Shown here piece after piece: positions 9,056-17,837 of a stretch of DNA of 56,475 nt (positions are counted from its first letter, which is position 1; each line of letters starts with the position of its first letter). The DNA lies in assembly GCA_965204565.1 (NCBI GenBank), contig CBDBEU010000002.1, positions 1 to 56,475 on the forward strand. The letters are read 5' to 3'. Below the pieces are notes generated by a model. That model saw only the letters and a program-made list of their open reading frames with translations, was not told the DNA's origin and made no database searches. Both the position numbers and the translations under genes were made by a program. The DNA comes from CBDBEU01 sp965204565. GTDB taxonomy: Bacteria > Pseudomonadota > Alphaproteobacteria > Rhizobiales > TMED25.

Positions 9056-9697
9056 ATGAGACAAGCACAGCACGGAAAAAAGCCGCGCGGCCGCGGACGC
9101 AAGCCGCACAATCCACTTAGTCGCGTCTATGACTCCAATGGACCCGACGTCAAGATTCGAGGCTCGGCCTCACATATAGCTGACAAATATCTCACGCTCG
9201 CCCGCGATGCGCATTCCTCCGGCGATCGCATCGCGGCGGAGAGCTACCACCAGCATGCCGAGCACTATCTGCGCATCGTCGCTGCGGCGCAGGCGCAAAT
9301 GGTCACAAACGCACCTCAAAATGCCGAGCAGCAACCCAGCGAAGAGGTGCGCGACCAGCAAGGTGCGTCCGGCGCTGAGAATACCGAGAACGCCCAATCT
9401 CAGCCACAACAGCAAGTGCAAGGTGAGGGACGGCCGCGGCGTAGCAGGAACCGGCGCAATAACGGTGCCGCCCGTGCCGCAGAACAGTCTGAGAGTGCCC
9501 AGCCGGAATTGAATGGCGCCGCTGACCCCGCACCGGACGAACTCGACGGCGCGGCGGCTGAGCCGGCAGGTAACGGCGCTGCGGAAACACAAGCAGCCGC
9601 GCCTGCTCCGGCACCGGCTGAAGAGGCCGCCAACACACATGGCGATGGTGATGCCGCAGAGAAAAATCCCCTGAGCCCTGATCCGCTCAACGCCTGA
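9056..9697 (+). CDS. DUF4167 domain protein, putative RNA-binding
   Basis: The first 85 residues match the alphaproteobacterial DUF4167 family: a basic start (KKPRGRGRKPHNPLSR), then YDSNGPDVKIRGSASHIADK and YLTLARDAHSSGDRIAAES, YHQHAEHYLRI. The remaining 130 residues are low complexity, rich in Glu, Gln, Ala and Pro with a basic patch GRPRRSRNRR. The total is 213 aa from the ATG at 9056; a GTG two codons upstream (9050) is possible. The basic N-terminus suggests nucleic-acid binding, but no function is established. It sits in the conserved prfA-prmC-DUF4167-clpB order. Its last 11 bases overlap the end of the convergent MOSC pseudogene. Confidence 0.85.
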   Translation: MRQAQHGKKPRGRGRKPHNPLSRVYDSNGPDVKIRGSASHIADKYLTLARDAHSSGDRIAAESYHQHAEHYLRIVAAAQAQMVTNAPQNAEQQPSEEVRDQQGASGAENTENAQSQPQQQVQGEGRPRRSRNRRNNGAARAAEQSESAQPELNGAADPAPDELDGAAAEPAGNGAAETQAAAPAPAPAEEAANTHGDGDAAEKNPLSPDPLNA

Positions 9698-10448
9698 GCG
9701 TTCTGATCTCCATTCCGGGCGCCAGGTGCCCGCCATGTTCGATGCGCGCATAGACCCCGCAATCGGCATGCCCGAGCGCATATGACAACAGCCGCGGGAT
9801 GTTGATATCACGCTTGGCGGTCTCGGGATTGACCGTAGTTGCTGCGCATCTGACGATTGAGCCGCACCTCACTAATGGTGAAGTCGCGGTCAACGTGATC
9901 GAACTCGGCCCATGGCGCCAGCCCATCCACATGAATGTTGCCGCGAAAGCGCAAAGCATCGACCGGCTGGCCGGCGACACGCTTGATCTCGCGCATGCTG
10001 GCCAGATTGATGATCGAGACGCATTTGTCGGCGACGTCGGAAAAGCTGTGACCGGGTGCTGAGACCACCCGCGGCGCGCCGCGCAACTCCTTGCCCATGA
10101 AGCCGGCGATGAATTGTTCGATCAGCGCCCGTCTGACCGGCTGACCGAGTTGCCCGCGCGCCACGCTGTGCCGCTGCGTGTGATTTCCAGCATCTTTGTT
10201 TCCGGCTCGAACCGCGCCTCAAGCTGCGCCAGCCATTCATTGCGCGTCAGCATGAGGAACGCCGCTTTGGGCACATGGCGCGGCGCCAAGGGATCGAACG
10301 AACCGGGGCCATTTTCGATCGCAAAGGCGCGGCCGAACGGCAAGGTGGCGCCAGCCTCGACATCCACTTCATCAAGCTTTTCGGCTGATAGGCCCTTGAC
10401 CGGGTAGCGGTAAAGCGCCGTCACGCGTGCCGTTTCACCCTCGCCCAT
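9687..10448 (-). pseudogene. MOSC domain protein, two frameshifts
   Basis: MOSC proteins bind or carry sulfur for molybdenum-cofactor chemistry. On the minus strand the N-terminal MOSC_N part is clear (VTALYRYPVKGLSAEKLDEV, then RNEWLAQLEARFEPET). A shift near 10165 leads to RALIEQFIAGFMGKELRG and LRFRGNIHVDGLAPWAEFD; a second near 9860 leads to RCAATTVNPETAKRDINIPR and GHADCGVYARIEHGG. The RCAATTVNP piece carries the conserved Cys region of the domain. Each segment is well conserved, so the gene was lost recently. I take the ATG at 10448; an in-frame ATG at 10514 is possible. Stop at 9687. Confidence 0.82.
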
Positions 10449-10651
10449 GCGCTTCCCCGATTTGCACAGCGTCAACCACGCTGAAAGATTTTGCGGTAAT
10501 TGTCGACCTGCCATCTTTTGTTGTCGATTTGCAACACTATATACCCTTGGGACCGGCCATTGGCGGCGGTCCTAGAACATTTGACTGATCTTCAAACGAT
10601 GACGCGCATCTCATGCTTCGGGTGGGGCGCACGGGCTACAAGGAGTGGGAG

Positions 10652-13261
10652 ATGGAATTCGACAAGTTTACCGAGCGCGCACGCGGTTTGATCCAGTCGG
10701 CGCAGGGCCTAGCACTCAGATCAGGCCATCAGCAATATCGCCCAGAACATGTTCTCAAGGTCCTGCTCGACGACGATCAGGGGCTGGCTTCCGGCCTGAT
10801 CGACCGCGCCGGCGGCGATTCGCGCAGTGCCCGGTCCGAGATCGAAGCCGCCCTTGAAAAGCTGCCGCGGGTTGAAGGCGGTGGCGCTGGCCAGCTCTAT
10901 CTGGCGCCGGAGACCGCGCGCGTTTTCGATGCTGCGCTCAAGACCGCCGACAAGGCTGGAGATACCTATGTCACCGTCGAGCGGCTGTTGTTAGCCTTGG
11001 CGCTTGAGAAGGGCAGCGGTGCGGCCAAAATCCTTTCCGATGCCGGGGTCTCTGCTGACGGGCTCAATCGCGCCATCAACGATCTGAGACAGGGTCGAAC
11101 TGCCGATTCCGCCAGTGCGGAGGACTCATATGAGGCGCTCAAGAAATATGCCCGCGACCTCACCGAGGCAGCCCGTGAAGGCAAGCTCGACCCGGTGATT
11201 GGCCGTGACGAGGAAATCCGCCGCGCCATTCAGGTTCTCTCCCGCCGCACCAAGAACAATCCGGTGCTGATCGGCGAGCCCGGTGTCGGCAAGACCGCGA
11301 TTGCCGAAGGTCTGGCGCTGCGCATCGTCAATGGCGATGTGCCCGAAAGCCTCAAGCAAAAGCAGCTTCTGGCGCTCGATATGGGCGCGCTGATTGCCGG
11401 TGCCAAGTATCGCGGCGAATTCGAGGAGCGCCTGAAGGCGGTCCTGTCGGAAGTCGAGGCGGCCGAGGGCGGCATCGTCCTGTTCATCGATGAAATGCAC
11501 ACGCTGGTCGGCGCCGGTAAGGCCGATGGCGCCATGGACGCATCGAACCTGCTCAAGCCCGCTTTGGCGCGCGGCGAGTTGCACTGCATCGGCGCGACGA
11601 CGCTCGATGAATATCGCAAGAACGTCGAAAAGGACGCGGCCCTTGCCCGCCGGTTCCAGCCGGTATTTGTCTCCGAGCCGACGGTCGAGGACACCGTCTC
11701 GATTCTGCGCGGGCTGAAGGAGAAGTACGAACTCCATCACGGCGTGCGCATCACCGACAATGCGCTGGTTTCGGCATCTGCGTTGTCGAACCGCTATATC
11801 ACCGACCGCTTCCTGCCTGACAAGGCGATCGATCTGGTCGATGAGGCGGCCTCGCGCCTGCGCATGCAGGTCGATTCCAAGCCCGAAGAGCTCGACGAGC
11901 TCGACCGCCGCATTATCCAGCTCAAAATCGAACGTGAAGCTCTGAAGAAGGAAGACGATCAGCCCTCGCGCGACCGGCTTGAACTGATCGAGCGCGAAGT
12001 CGCCGATCTGGAGGAAAAGGCAGGCGCTTTAACCCAGCGCTGGGAAGGTGAGAAATCGAAACTTGCCGGCGCGCGCGACGTCAAGGCGGCGCTGGAGCAG
12101 GCCCGTGTCGAGCTTGAACAGGCCCAGCGCAGCGGCGACCTCGCCAAGGCGGGGGAGCTTGCCTACAGCATCGTTCCCAACCTAGAGCGCCGTCTGGCGG
12201 ACGCTGAGGGCGAGGACGAAGCAGGCGAAGGCCCGATGGTCGAAGAAGCAGTCACCAGCGACCATATCGCCCATGTGGTCTCGCGCTGGACCGGCATTCC
12301 GGTCGATCGCATGCTGGAGGGCGAGCGCGACAAGCTGTTGCGCATGGAAGATGAGCTGGCAAAGCGCGTGATCGGCCAGGAAGAGGCGGTCGAGGCGGTC
12401 TCCACCGCCGTGCGCCGCGCCCGTGCCGGCCTTCAGGACCCCAACAGGCCGATTGGCTCATTCATGTTTTTGGGCCCCACCGGTGTCGGCAAGACCGAGC
12501 TTACCAAGACCCTGGCAGACTTCCTGTTCGATGATGACAATGCGCTGATCCGCATCGACATGTCCGAATATATGGAAAGACACTCGGTCTCGCGGCTGAT
12601 CGGCGCACCTCCTGGCTATGTCGGCTATGACGAGGGCGGCGCACTGACCGAGGCCGTACGGCGCCGGCCCCATCAGGTGGTGCTGTTCGACGAGATCGAA
12701 AAAGCGCACCCGGATGTGTTCAACATCCTGCTGCAGGTGCTCGATGACGGAAGGCTGACCGACGGTCAGGGCCGCACGGTCGATTTCCGCAATACCCTGA
12801 TCGTGATGACCTCCAATCTCGGCTCGGAATTCCTTGCCGCTGATACCGATGGCGATGTCACCAGCGAGGCGCGCGATGCGGTGATGGGTGTGGTGCGTTT
12901 AAGCTTCCGGCCTGAATTCCTCAATCGCATCGACGAGATCATCCTGTTCCACCGGCTGAGGCGCGATCAGATGGCGGAGATTGTCGATATCCATATGGTC
13001 GAGCTCAAGGCGCGTCTGGCCGAGCGCAAGCTCACGCTCGAGCTTGATGAGGCGGCGCGCCAGTGGATTGCCGACAAGGGCTTCGATCCGGCCTATGGCG
13101 CACGGCCTCTGAAGCGGGTTATTCAAAAGCAGGTGCAAGATCACCTCGCCCAAGGGATCTTGGCAGGCCAAATCGCCGATGGCGCCATCGTACGGGTGAG
13201 TGTGGACGGAGACGGGCTTGCCTTTGAGGCTGGTGAGGCCGAAGCCGCGGCTGCCGCCTGA
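10652..13261 (+). CDS. clpB: ATP-dependent chaperone ClpB
   Basis: Hexameric disaggregase that threads aggregated proteins with DnaK after heat stress; cytoplasmic. The product is 869 aa. The start at 10652 (MEFDKFTERARG) is fixed by an AAGGAG ribosome site at 10639-10644; the frame is open slightly further upstream. It has Clp N domains (residues 1-150), AAA1 with GEPGVGKTAIAEG (Lys about 214), a coiled-coil M domain (about 410-530, with DELDRRIIQLKIEREAL), AAA2 with GPTGVGKTELTK (Lys about 614), and the pore loop GAPPGYVGYDEGG. Complete and undamaged. It is followed by a strong terminator. The region upstream (10449-10651), divergent from the MOSC pseudogene, should hold its promoter; I see no confident sigma-32 site. 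Confidence 0.97.
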   Translation: MEFDKFTERARGLIQSAQGLALRSGHQQYRPEHVLKVLLDDDQGLASGLIDRAGGDSRSARSEIEAALEKLPRVEGGGAGQLYLAPETARVFDAALKTADKAGDTYVTVERLLLALALEKGSGAAKILSDAGVSADGLNRAINDLRQGRTADSASAEDSYEALKKYARDLTEAAREGKLDPVIGRDEEIRRAIQVLSRRTKNNPVLIGEPGVGKTAIAEGLALRIVNGDVPESLKQKQLLALDMGALIAGAKYRGEFEERLKAVLSEVEAAEGGIVLFIDEMHTLVGAGKADGAMDASNLLKPALARGELHCIGATTLDEYRKNVEKDAALARRFQPVFVSEPTVEDTVSILRGLKEKYELHHGVRITDNALVSASALSNRYITDRFLPDKAIDLVDEAASRLRMQVDSKPEELDELDRRIIQLKIEREALKKEDDQPSRDRLELIEREVADLEEKAGALTQRWEGEKSKLAGARDVKAALEQARVELEQAQRSGDLAKAGELAYSIVPNLERRLADAEGEDEAGEGPMVEEAVTSDHIAHVVSRWTGIPVDRMLEGERDKLLRMEDELAKRVIGQEEAVEAVSTAVRRARAGLQDPNRPIGSFMFLGPTGVGKTELTKTLADFLFDDDNALIRIDMSEYMERHSVSRLIGAPPGYVGYDEGGALTEAVRRRPHQVVLFDEIEKAHPDVFNILLQVLDDGRLTDGQGRTVDFRNTLIVMTSNLGSEFLAADTDGDVTSEARDAVMGVVRLSFRPEFLNRIDEIILFHRLRRDQMAEIVDIHMVELKARLAERKLTLELDEAARQWIADKGFDPAYGARPLKRVIQKQVQDHLAQGILAGQIADGAIVRVSVDGDGLAFEAGEAEAAAAA

Positions 13262-13284
13262 TGCGCAACCCCATTTGACCAATG

Positions 13285-13320
13285 CCAGAGTTGGGCCATG
13301 CGCCCAGCTCTGGTTTTTTT
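13285..13320 (+). terminator. Rho-independent terminator of clpB
   Basis: CCAGAGTTGGGC (13285-13296) pairs with GCCCAGCTCTGG (13302-13313) over 12 positions with one G-T wobble and a 5-base loop, followed directly by seven T residues. It lies 24 bases after the clpB stop. Confidence 0.93.
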
Positions 13321-13325
13321 GAGTC

Positions 13326-13388
13326 TTGACACATGATGTGGTGTGGGGTAGTGCGTGTTTGTTTTAATCCCTTGCCAACGGACAGGGG
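13326..13388 (+). promoter_or_regulatory. Possible promoter and ribosome site of the toxin-antitoxin pair
   Basis: A perfect TTGACA at 13326-13331 follows the clpB terminator; the -10 region 17 bases on is poor (TAGTGC). An AGGGG ribosome site at 13384-13388 lies 5 bases before the antitoxin ATG. Confidence 0.35.
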
Positions 13389-13393
13389 TATAA

Positions 13394-13798
13394 ATGTCAA
13401 AATACACACCACTCCAAGCGCATTTGTGCCAGAATGGAAAAACATTGGTTGCGATGAGCTTTGATGAGATTGAAGCGCTTCTCGGTTTTGCTCTGCCGCC
13501 ATCAGCACACAATCATCGCGCTTGGTGGAGCAACAATCCGACCAACAATGTGATGACCAAGGAATGGCTGGAGGCTGGCTACGAGACTGAAGAAGTCGAT
13601 CTTAGGCGCGAGCGCCTCGTATTCCGTCGTACCGACCGTGATGTCAGCTCCAGTTTTGGTTCGGGTACGCCGCCTTCCGCGCCCCAATCACCACCAGCGG
13701 GCCGGTCGATCATCGGTGTGCTCGAAGGTACCGTTACCCTGCATCCTAGAACTGATCTGACCGAGCCAACCGGCGAAAGCTGGCAGGCAGAAGCCTGA
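13394..13798 (+). CDS. Putative antitoxin with N-terminal DUF7662-like domain
   Basis: The 134-aa product has two parts. Residues 1-78 (SFDEIEALLGFALPPSAHNH, then RAWWSNNPTNN and VDLRRERLVFRR) match a small domain I associate with DUF7662. The C-terminal tail (GVLEGTVTLHPRTDLTEPTG, then ESWQAEA) is the motif found at the end of many VapB/AbrB-type antitoxins, where it fits the PIN toxin's active site. The stop overlaps the ATG of the PIN-domain gene (TGATG), the usual coupling in type II modules. The role as antitoxin is inferred from the tail and the partner. The gene itself is intact although its toxin is broken. Confidence 0.7.
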   Translation: MSKYTPLQAHLCQNGKTLVAMSFDEIEALLGFALPPSAHNHRAWWSNNPTNNVMTKEWLEAGYETEEVDLRRERLVFRRTDRDVSSSFGSGTPPSAPQSPPAGRSIIGVLEGTVTLHPRTDLTEPTGESWQAEA

Positions 13799-14215
13799 TG
13801 GCTGCGAGCCTACTGCTCGATACCTGCTCATTGATCTGGATCGCCAATGGCGACCCGATCGGCGAGGAGGCAATGCAGGCCATTCGCAAGGCCGAGGCCA
13901 ACCAAGATCCAATCCATATCTCTGCGATATCAGCTTGGGAGATTGCAACCCTGTCGGCCAGGGGGCGGCTCCGTCTTAACGAGCGCACCTGAAACCTGGT
14001 TCGGCCGGGTGATGGACACACCGGTGGCACGCCTCGCCGAGTTTTCGGTCACAATCTTGATCAGGTCGGCATTCCTGCCGGGTGAACCGCCAGCCGATCC
14101 GGCTGACCGCATGATCATCGCCACCGCGCGTGAAAACGGGCACACCATCGTTACCCGCGACCGGCAAATTCTCGCCTATGCGGAAGAAGGGCTGGTGGCT
14201 GCCCAGCGCTGCTGA
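13798..14215 (+). pseudogene. PIN-domain (VapC-type) toxin, frameshifted
   Basis: PIN-domain toxins are Mg-dependent ribonucleases. The start gives LLLDTCSLIWIANGD, with the first catalytic Asp and the DTC(S/A)LIW pattern, then HISAISAWEIATLSARGRL with the conserved Glu. The frame then closes at 13990. In the next frame the protein continues as PETWFGRVMDTPVA and PADPADRMIIATARENGHTI, then VTRDRQIL, with the remaining acidic residues. A single one-base shift near 13985 explains the break. Together the two frames make a full-length toxin of about 138 aa. Recoding is possible in principle, but decay is far more likely in this window. Confidence 0.85.
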
Positions 14216-14220
14216 GCGCC

Positions 14221-15100
14221 TTACGGTTGTGCGGCGGCGACCGGTGCTTCGACCGGGGCCTCGGCTCTCAGCGCGTCGATGCGCTTGCGCTCGGTCTCTA
14301 AACTCACCAGCTCATTGCCTTCAAGCTTGCGCCCGCCGCCCGCGACCTTGACCGTCAGCGGGTTCTTCTTCTTGCCGTTGATATGGACTTCGTAATGCAG
14401 ATGCGGCCCAGTGGACGCACCGGTCGAGCCGACATATCCGATCACATCGCCCTGATAGATCCTCTTGCCCTGCCGGATGCCCTTGGCAAAGCGGCTCAAA
14501 TGGGCATAGGCGGTCTTCAGGCCGTCCTTGTGCTTCAGTTTCACGTAATTGCCGTGCCGCCCCCCATTGCGCCCGGCCATCTCGACCTTGCCATCGCCTG
14601 CCGCCAGAATTGGCGTACCCCTGGGAACTGCGAAGTCGGTACCGCCATGCATCTTGGTGTAACCGAGGATTGGATGGCGGCGCATGCCAAAGCCCGATGA
14701 CATGCGCGCGCCGTTCACCGTCGTCTTCGTCAGCGGCTTTTTCGAGCTCACGCTCTTGACGTCGTAATAGTCGGTAACACCATCAACCGTGGTGAAGCGG
14801 TAATAGCTGCGGGTCTTGTCATTGATGGTCAGTGAGGAGAACAGAATCTGGTCGCGCTCGGCACTGTCCAGCGAACCGGCATCGCTGGCGATATAGAACA
14901 CCTCGAACGGGTCGCCTGCGTGGATCTCGCGCTGGAAATCGACGTCATAGGAATGGGCGTGCATCATTTTCACGATCACCGAATCCGGCACACCCTGTTC
15001 GCGCGCCGTGCGGTAGAGACTGCCTTCGATGCCGACGATACTGCGCCTGTAGTCCCGTTTGGCTTCAACAATCGCGCTGGTACGGGCGACGAACTGGTTG
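14221..15100 (-). pseudogene. M23 family peptidoglycan endopeptidase, 5'-truncated by IS1380 remnant
   Basis: The remaining 293 codons hold the C-terminal half of a LytM/OapA-type murein endopeptidase: an OapA-like region (DSVIVKMMHAHSYDVDFQRE), then the M23 core with SSGFGMRRHPI, HGGTDFAVPRGTPI (zinc His and Asp) and GPHLHYEVHINGK (HxH). All zinc ligands and active-site residues are present. The gene is cut at about 15101, where IS1380 sequence begins. The open frame continues to an ATG at 15234, but its first 44 residues are antisense transposase, so signal peptide and N-terminal half are gone. Family members are usually over 600 aa. Export, and so function, looks impossible. Confidence 0.85.
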
Positions 15101-15867
15101 TTGCCGTCGCGGAGCTCTACAAGACGCCGGAGGCGGAAGGCTGTTCCTACGCCATCCGGCCCGGGAAGACCGCTGTTCCGGAAAGCAGGATTGCGCCTGT
15201 GCTCAAGCGCCCCGCGGGTCGCCCGCCGACCCATGTGCGGCGCACCTGCGGCGACTTCGCGTATCAGGCCACGTCACGGGACAAACCACGGCGGATCGTC
15301 GCCGAGGTCGAGCGGCATCGGGGTGACTTGTTCCCGAAGATCGGCTTCCCAAAGATAGGCTTCGTGGTCACCAAGCTGCCGATAGAGCCGGACCGGATCA
15401 TTCGGTTCTACAACCAGCGCGGCACCGCCGAACAGCATGTCGAGGAAGGAAGGAAGGCGGTCAATCGGACGCGTCTTTCCTGCAAGGGCATGGCGCGGAA
15501 CGAGGTGCGGCTTTAGCTTCATGCATCGGCCTGCAATCCCGGTGTCTTCCTGCAGGGCGCCGACCTGCCGGAGGAGACGGCCGACCGGTTGCCAACCGGC
15601 CTGCGGACCCGCCTCATCAGGATCGGAGCGCGGGTCGTCCGCCACGCCCGAGCCATCACGTTCCAACCGGCCGAGGCGGCTGTCGGCGGCGCTCTGTTCA
15701 GCCGCATCCCTGCGGCCATCCAACGGCTCCGTGCGCCCCCGGTACCGGCCAGCGCTACCTGCATGACGGTGTCGGCGATCAAACCCGGCGAAAGCGGCTC
15801 GACGGGTCTGACCCGACGGGTGCCGGTCAGATCGAATTCCAGTTCAAGCCCGTTGCAGCAGCCATAA
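15101..15867 (+). pseudogene. IS1380-family transposase, 5'-truncated, amber stop
   Basis: From the junction one frame reads ELYKTPEAEGCSYAIRPG, KRPAGRPPTHVRR, FVVTKLPIEPDRIIRFYNQR, EEGRKAVNRTRLSCKG, NEVRL, then a TAG at 15514-15516 where copy 1 has CAG (Gln), then HASACNPGVFLQ and GLRTRLIRIGARVVRHARAI. Unlike copy 1 there are no frameshifts in this part. It has instead a 15-base in-frame tandem duplication near 15331-15360 (FPKIGFPKIGF). The N-terminal half is absent. Confidence 0.85.
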
Positions 15868-15990
15868 ATCGCGCCCGGTTCACGAACCGGATGCCCGAAC
15901 CACGACACAGCCCGCCCAAGAGGCTTGATCCGTACGCAAAACAGCGGCAGCATGATCGAAATGGCTTTCTAATTGAGGAATGTCGGCTGA
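15101..15990 (+). mobile_element. IS1380-family insertion element remnant, copy 2 (inverted relative to copy 1)
   Basis: Aligns with copy 1 (about 1010 down to 131) in the opposite orientation, including flanking non-coding bases after the transposase up to about 15990. The 5' half of the element is missing: the left edge at 15101 falls abruptly inside the M23 gene, and the right edge lies at the surviving 3' end of a macrodomain gene. This is what an element-mediated deletion would leave. Confidence 0.8.
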
Positions 15991-16154
15991 CATCACTTGC
16001 CATGCCAAGGCTTGCGACGGGCGTTGGCGGGCTCGATTGGTCCGACTTTTACCCTCTGATCGAAAACGCCTTGGGCGATCTGAATGCCAGCGTGTTTATT
16101 TATGATACCTGTGTGAAGGGTAAGGCAGTGGTCGAAAAGCCGACCCGATCCTAA
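15970..16154 (+). pseudogene. Macrodomain protein, C-terminal remnant
   Basis: Immediately after the IS1380 remnant the plus strand reads LTSLAMPRLATGVGGLDWSD, then FYPLIENALGD, VFIYDTCVKG and a TAA. The pattern 'hydrophobic-AMPRLATGVGGLDW' is the second half of a macrodomain of the ADP-ribose-binding, deacetylase-like group, including the loop that contacts the distal ribose. About 55 codons remain; the N-terminal two thirds, with the first binding loop, are lost at the IS edge. No start codon in a sensible place. Non-functional fragment that documents what was deleted. Confidence 0.72.
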
Positions 16155-16211
16155 TCTGTTCTTGAGTACGCCGATGCGTGTGCAGGCGGTGCGACCCTAA
16201 GGAAGCTGGAA

Positions 16212-17225
16212 ATGAGTAATCCAACAAATGGCGGTAACGGTGTGAACGACGGCCAGGTGGAGAATGCCCCACCAGCTGAGACTGCCTCCCTGCCGGATGA
16301 ACCGGCCAGTCCAACCGCCGAGGCCGTGGCGCCGGTGAATCCGATTCATCGCCTCGCTGAAATACGGCACGACCCGGAAGCCATTCGCCGCGCTTTTGAG
16401 ACCGGCGAGTTTCCCTACAAGCGCAAAATGCGCCGCACGGCCTATGAAAAACACAAGGCCGAGTTGCAGGTCGAACTCCTGAAGGTTCAGGAATGGGTCA
16501 AGAATACGGACCAGAAGATCGTCATCCTGTTTGAGGGCCGCGACGGCGCCGGCAAGGGCGGCACCATCAAACGCTTCATGGAACATCTCAACCCTCGTGG
16601 CGCGCGGGTGGTCGCTCTTGAAAAACCGACCGATCAGGAACGCACCCAGTGGTTCTTCCAGCGCTATATCGAATGCCTGCCGTTCGGCGGTGAAATGGTG
16701 ATGTTCGACCGCTCCTGGTACAACCGGGCCGGCGTCGAGCGTGTCATGGGGTTTTGCTCGCCCAGTGACTATCTGGAGTTCATGCGCCAGTGCCCCGAGA
16801 TCGAGCGCATGATGGTGCGCAGCGACATCAGACTGTTCAAATACTGGTTCTCGGTGACCCGTGAAGAACAGATGCGACGGTTTGAATCTCGTGAAAACAC
16901 ACCGCTGAAGCGTTGGAAATTGTCGCCCATCGATCGGCAATCGCTCGACAAATGGGACGATTACACTGAAGCCAAGGAGGCGATGTTCTTCTATACCGAC
17001 ACCGCCGATGCGCCATGGACGATTGTCAAATCAGATGACAAGAAACGCGCCCGGCTCAACTGCATGCTGCATTTTCTGTCGTCACTGCCCTATACCGGCA
17101 AGGATGAGGCCATCGCCCATGTGCCAGACCCGCTGATCGTCGGCTCAAGCGCCGATGTGATCCGCCAGAACGAACATATTCTGGGCACTAGCTTGCATCC
17201 TGAACATCGGCGTAACACCAGCTGA
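16212..17225 (+). CDS. ppk2: Polyphosphate kinase 2
   Basis: Transfers phosphate between polyphosphate and nucleotides, usually making GTP or ATP from the diphosphates; cytoplasmic. The product is 337 aa. After a variable N-terminal 70 residues, the PPK2 core shows Walker A (LFEGRDGAGKGGTIKRF, about residues 107-123), EHLNPRGARVVALEKP, Walker B (GEMVMFDRSWYNRAGVERVM) and the lid (FKYWFSVTREEQMRRF). SPIDRQSLDKWDDYTEAKE is also conserved. This is a single-core class I-type enzyme. An AAGGAAGCTGGAA ribosome site precedes the ATG at 16212. It stands alone between the macrodomain remnant and the PilZ gene and is undamaged. Confidence 0.93.
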   Translation: MSNPTNGGNGVNDGQVENAPPAETASLPDEPASPTAEAVAPVNPIHRLAEIRHDPEAIRRAFETGEFPYKRKMRRTAYEKHKAELQVELLKVQEWVKNTDQKIVILFEGRDGAGKGGTIKRFMEHLNPRGARVVALEKPTDQERTQWFFQRYIECLPFGGEMVMFDRSWYNRAGVERVMGFCSPSDYLEFMRQCPEIERMMVRSDIRLFKYWFSVTREEQMRRFESRENTPLKRWKLSPIDRQSLDKWDDYTEAKEAMFFYTDTADAPWTIVKSDDKKRARLNCMLHFLSSLPYTGKDEAIAHVPDPLIVGSSADVIRQNEHILGTSLHPEHRRNTS

Positions 17226-17386
17226 TTGGCCGACGAGTCCAAATGCCAATAATTTGATCAGCTCTTGGCGACGAAATTTTTTGCCTGGCCTGTGCAAATC
17301 AATTCCCGTCACCGGGTGTAATTGGGGATTTCAACCTCCAATGTGGCCGGTTTGCAGACGTTTTGACCGATGGGTGAGTTGGTGCG

Positions 17387-17674
17387 ATGGGCAGTTCCCT
17401 GGCTGCAAAAAAGGCAATCCGTGCAGCGGAACGTATGAGGGTCGGCATTTCGGCAGAAATTTATGAACCCGGAGGAGACGACAAATACTATTGCCTGATC
17501 ATGGATGCCACCCGCGATGGGTGCCGCATTTTCTGCGACAGCGTTAACAAGCTTCCCGACGACGTCCACTTGCATCCTGAAAAGCTCGGCAAATCCATCA
17601 AGGCCAGCTTGCGATGGCGCAAACACATGACCGAAGGTCTGAAGCTGGACTGGGCCGAAACACTGTTTGAATAG
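17387..17674 (+). CDS. PilZ domain protein
   Basis: A 95-aa protein with the features of a single PilZ domain: an N-terminal RAAERMRVGISAEIY stretch with spaced Arg residues, then IMDATRDGCRIFCD (the DxSxxG-like pattern) and a C-terminal strand region ending in WAETLFE. PilZ domains bind cyclic di-GMP; the canonical RxxxR is only partly met here (RAAERMR), so nucleotide binding is uncertain. ATG at 17387. Intact. The only diguanylate-cyclase-like gene in the window (38671-40026) is broken, so any c-di-GMP would come from elsewhere. The 161 bases upstream, after ppk2, show nothing recognisable. Confidence 0.72.
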   Translation: MGSSLAAKKAIRAAERMRVGISAEIYEPGGDDKYYCLIMDATRDGCRIFCDSVNKLPDDVHLHPEKLGKSIKASLRWRKHMTEGLKLDWAETLFE

Positions 17675-17837
17675 TCGTGCACCGAACCGGTGAATATCAT
17701 CCGCTCCGGCACCGCGCATCGACCCTTATGAGCAACGGCATTTGCAGCTAGACTTCCCGCCGGCATATCCGGCAGGAGCCGGTGGTGCTTTGATGTGAGT
17801 GCGCCCATCGCGCACGCAAGCATGTGAGGGGGAAGCC

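Noticed and set aside
13798..14215. Programmed frameshift in the PIN toxin
   Set aside because: No slippery run or supporting signal stands out near 13985, and neighbouring accessory genes show the same random indels.
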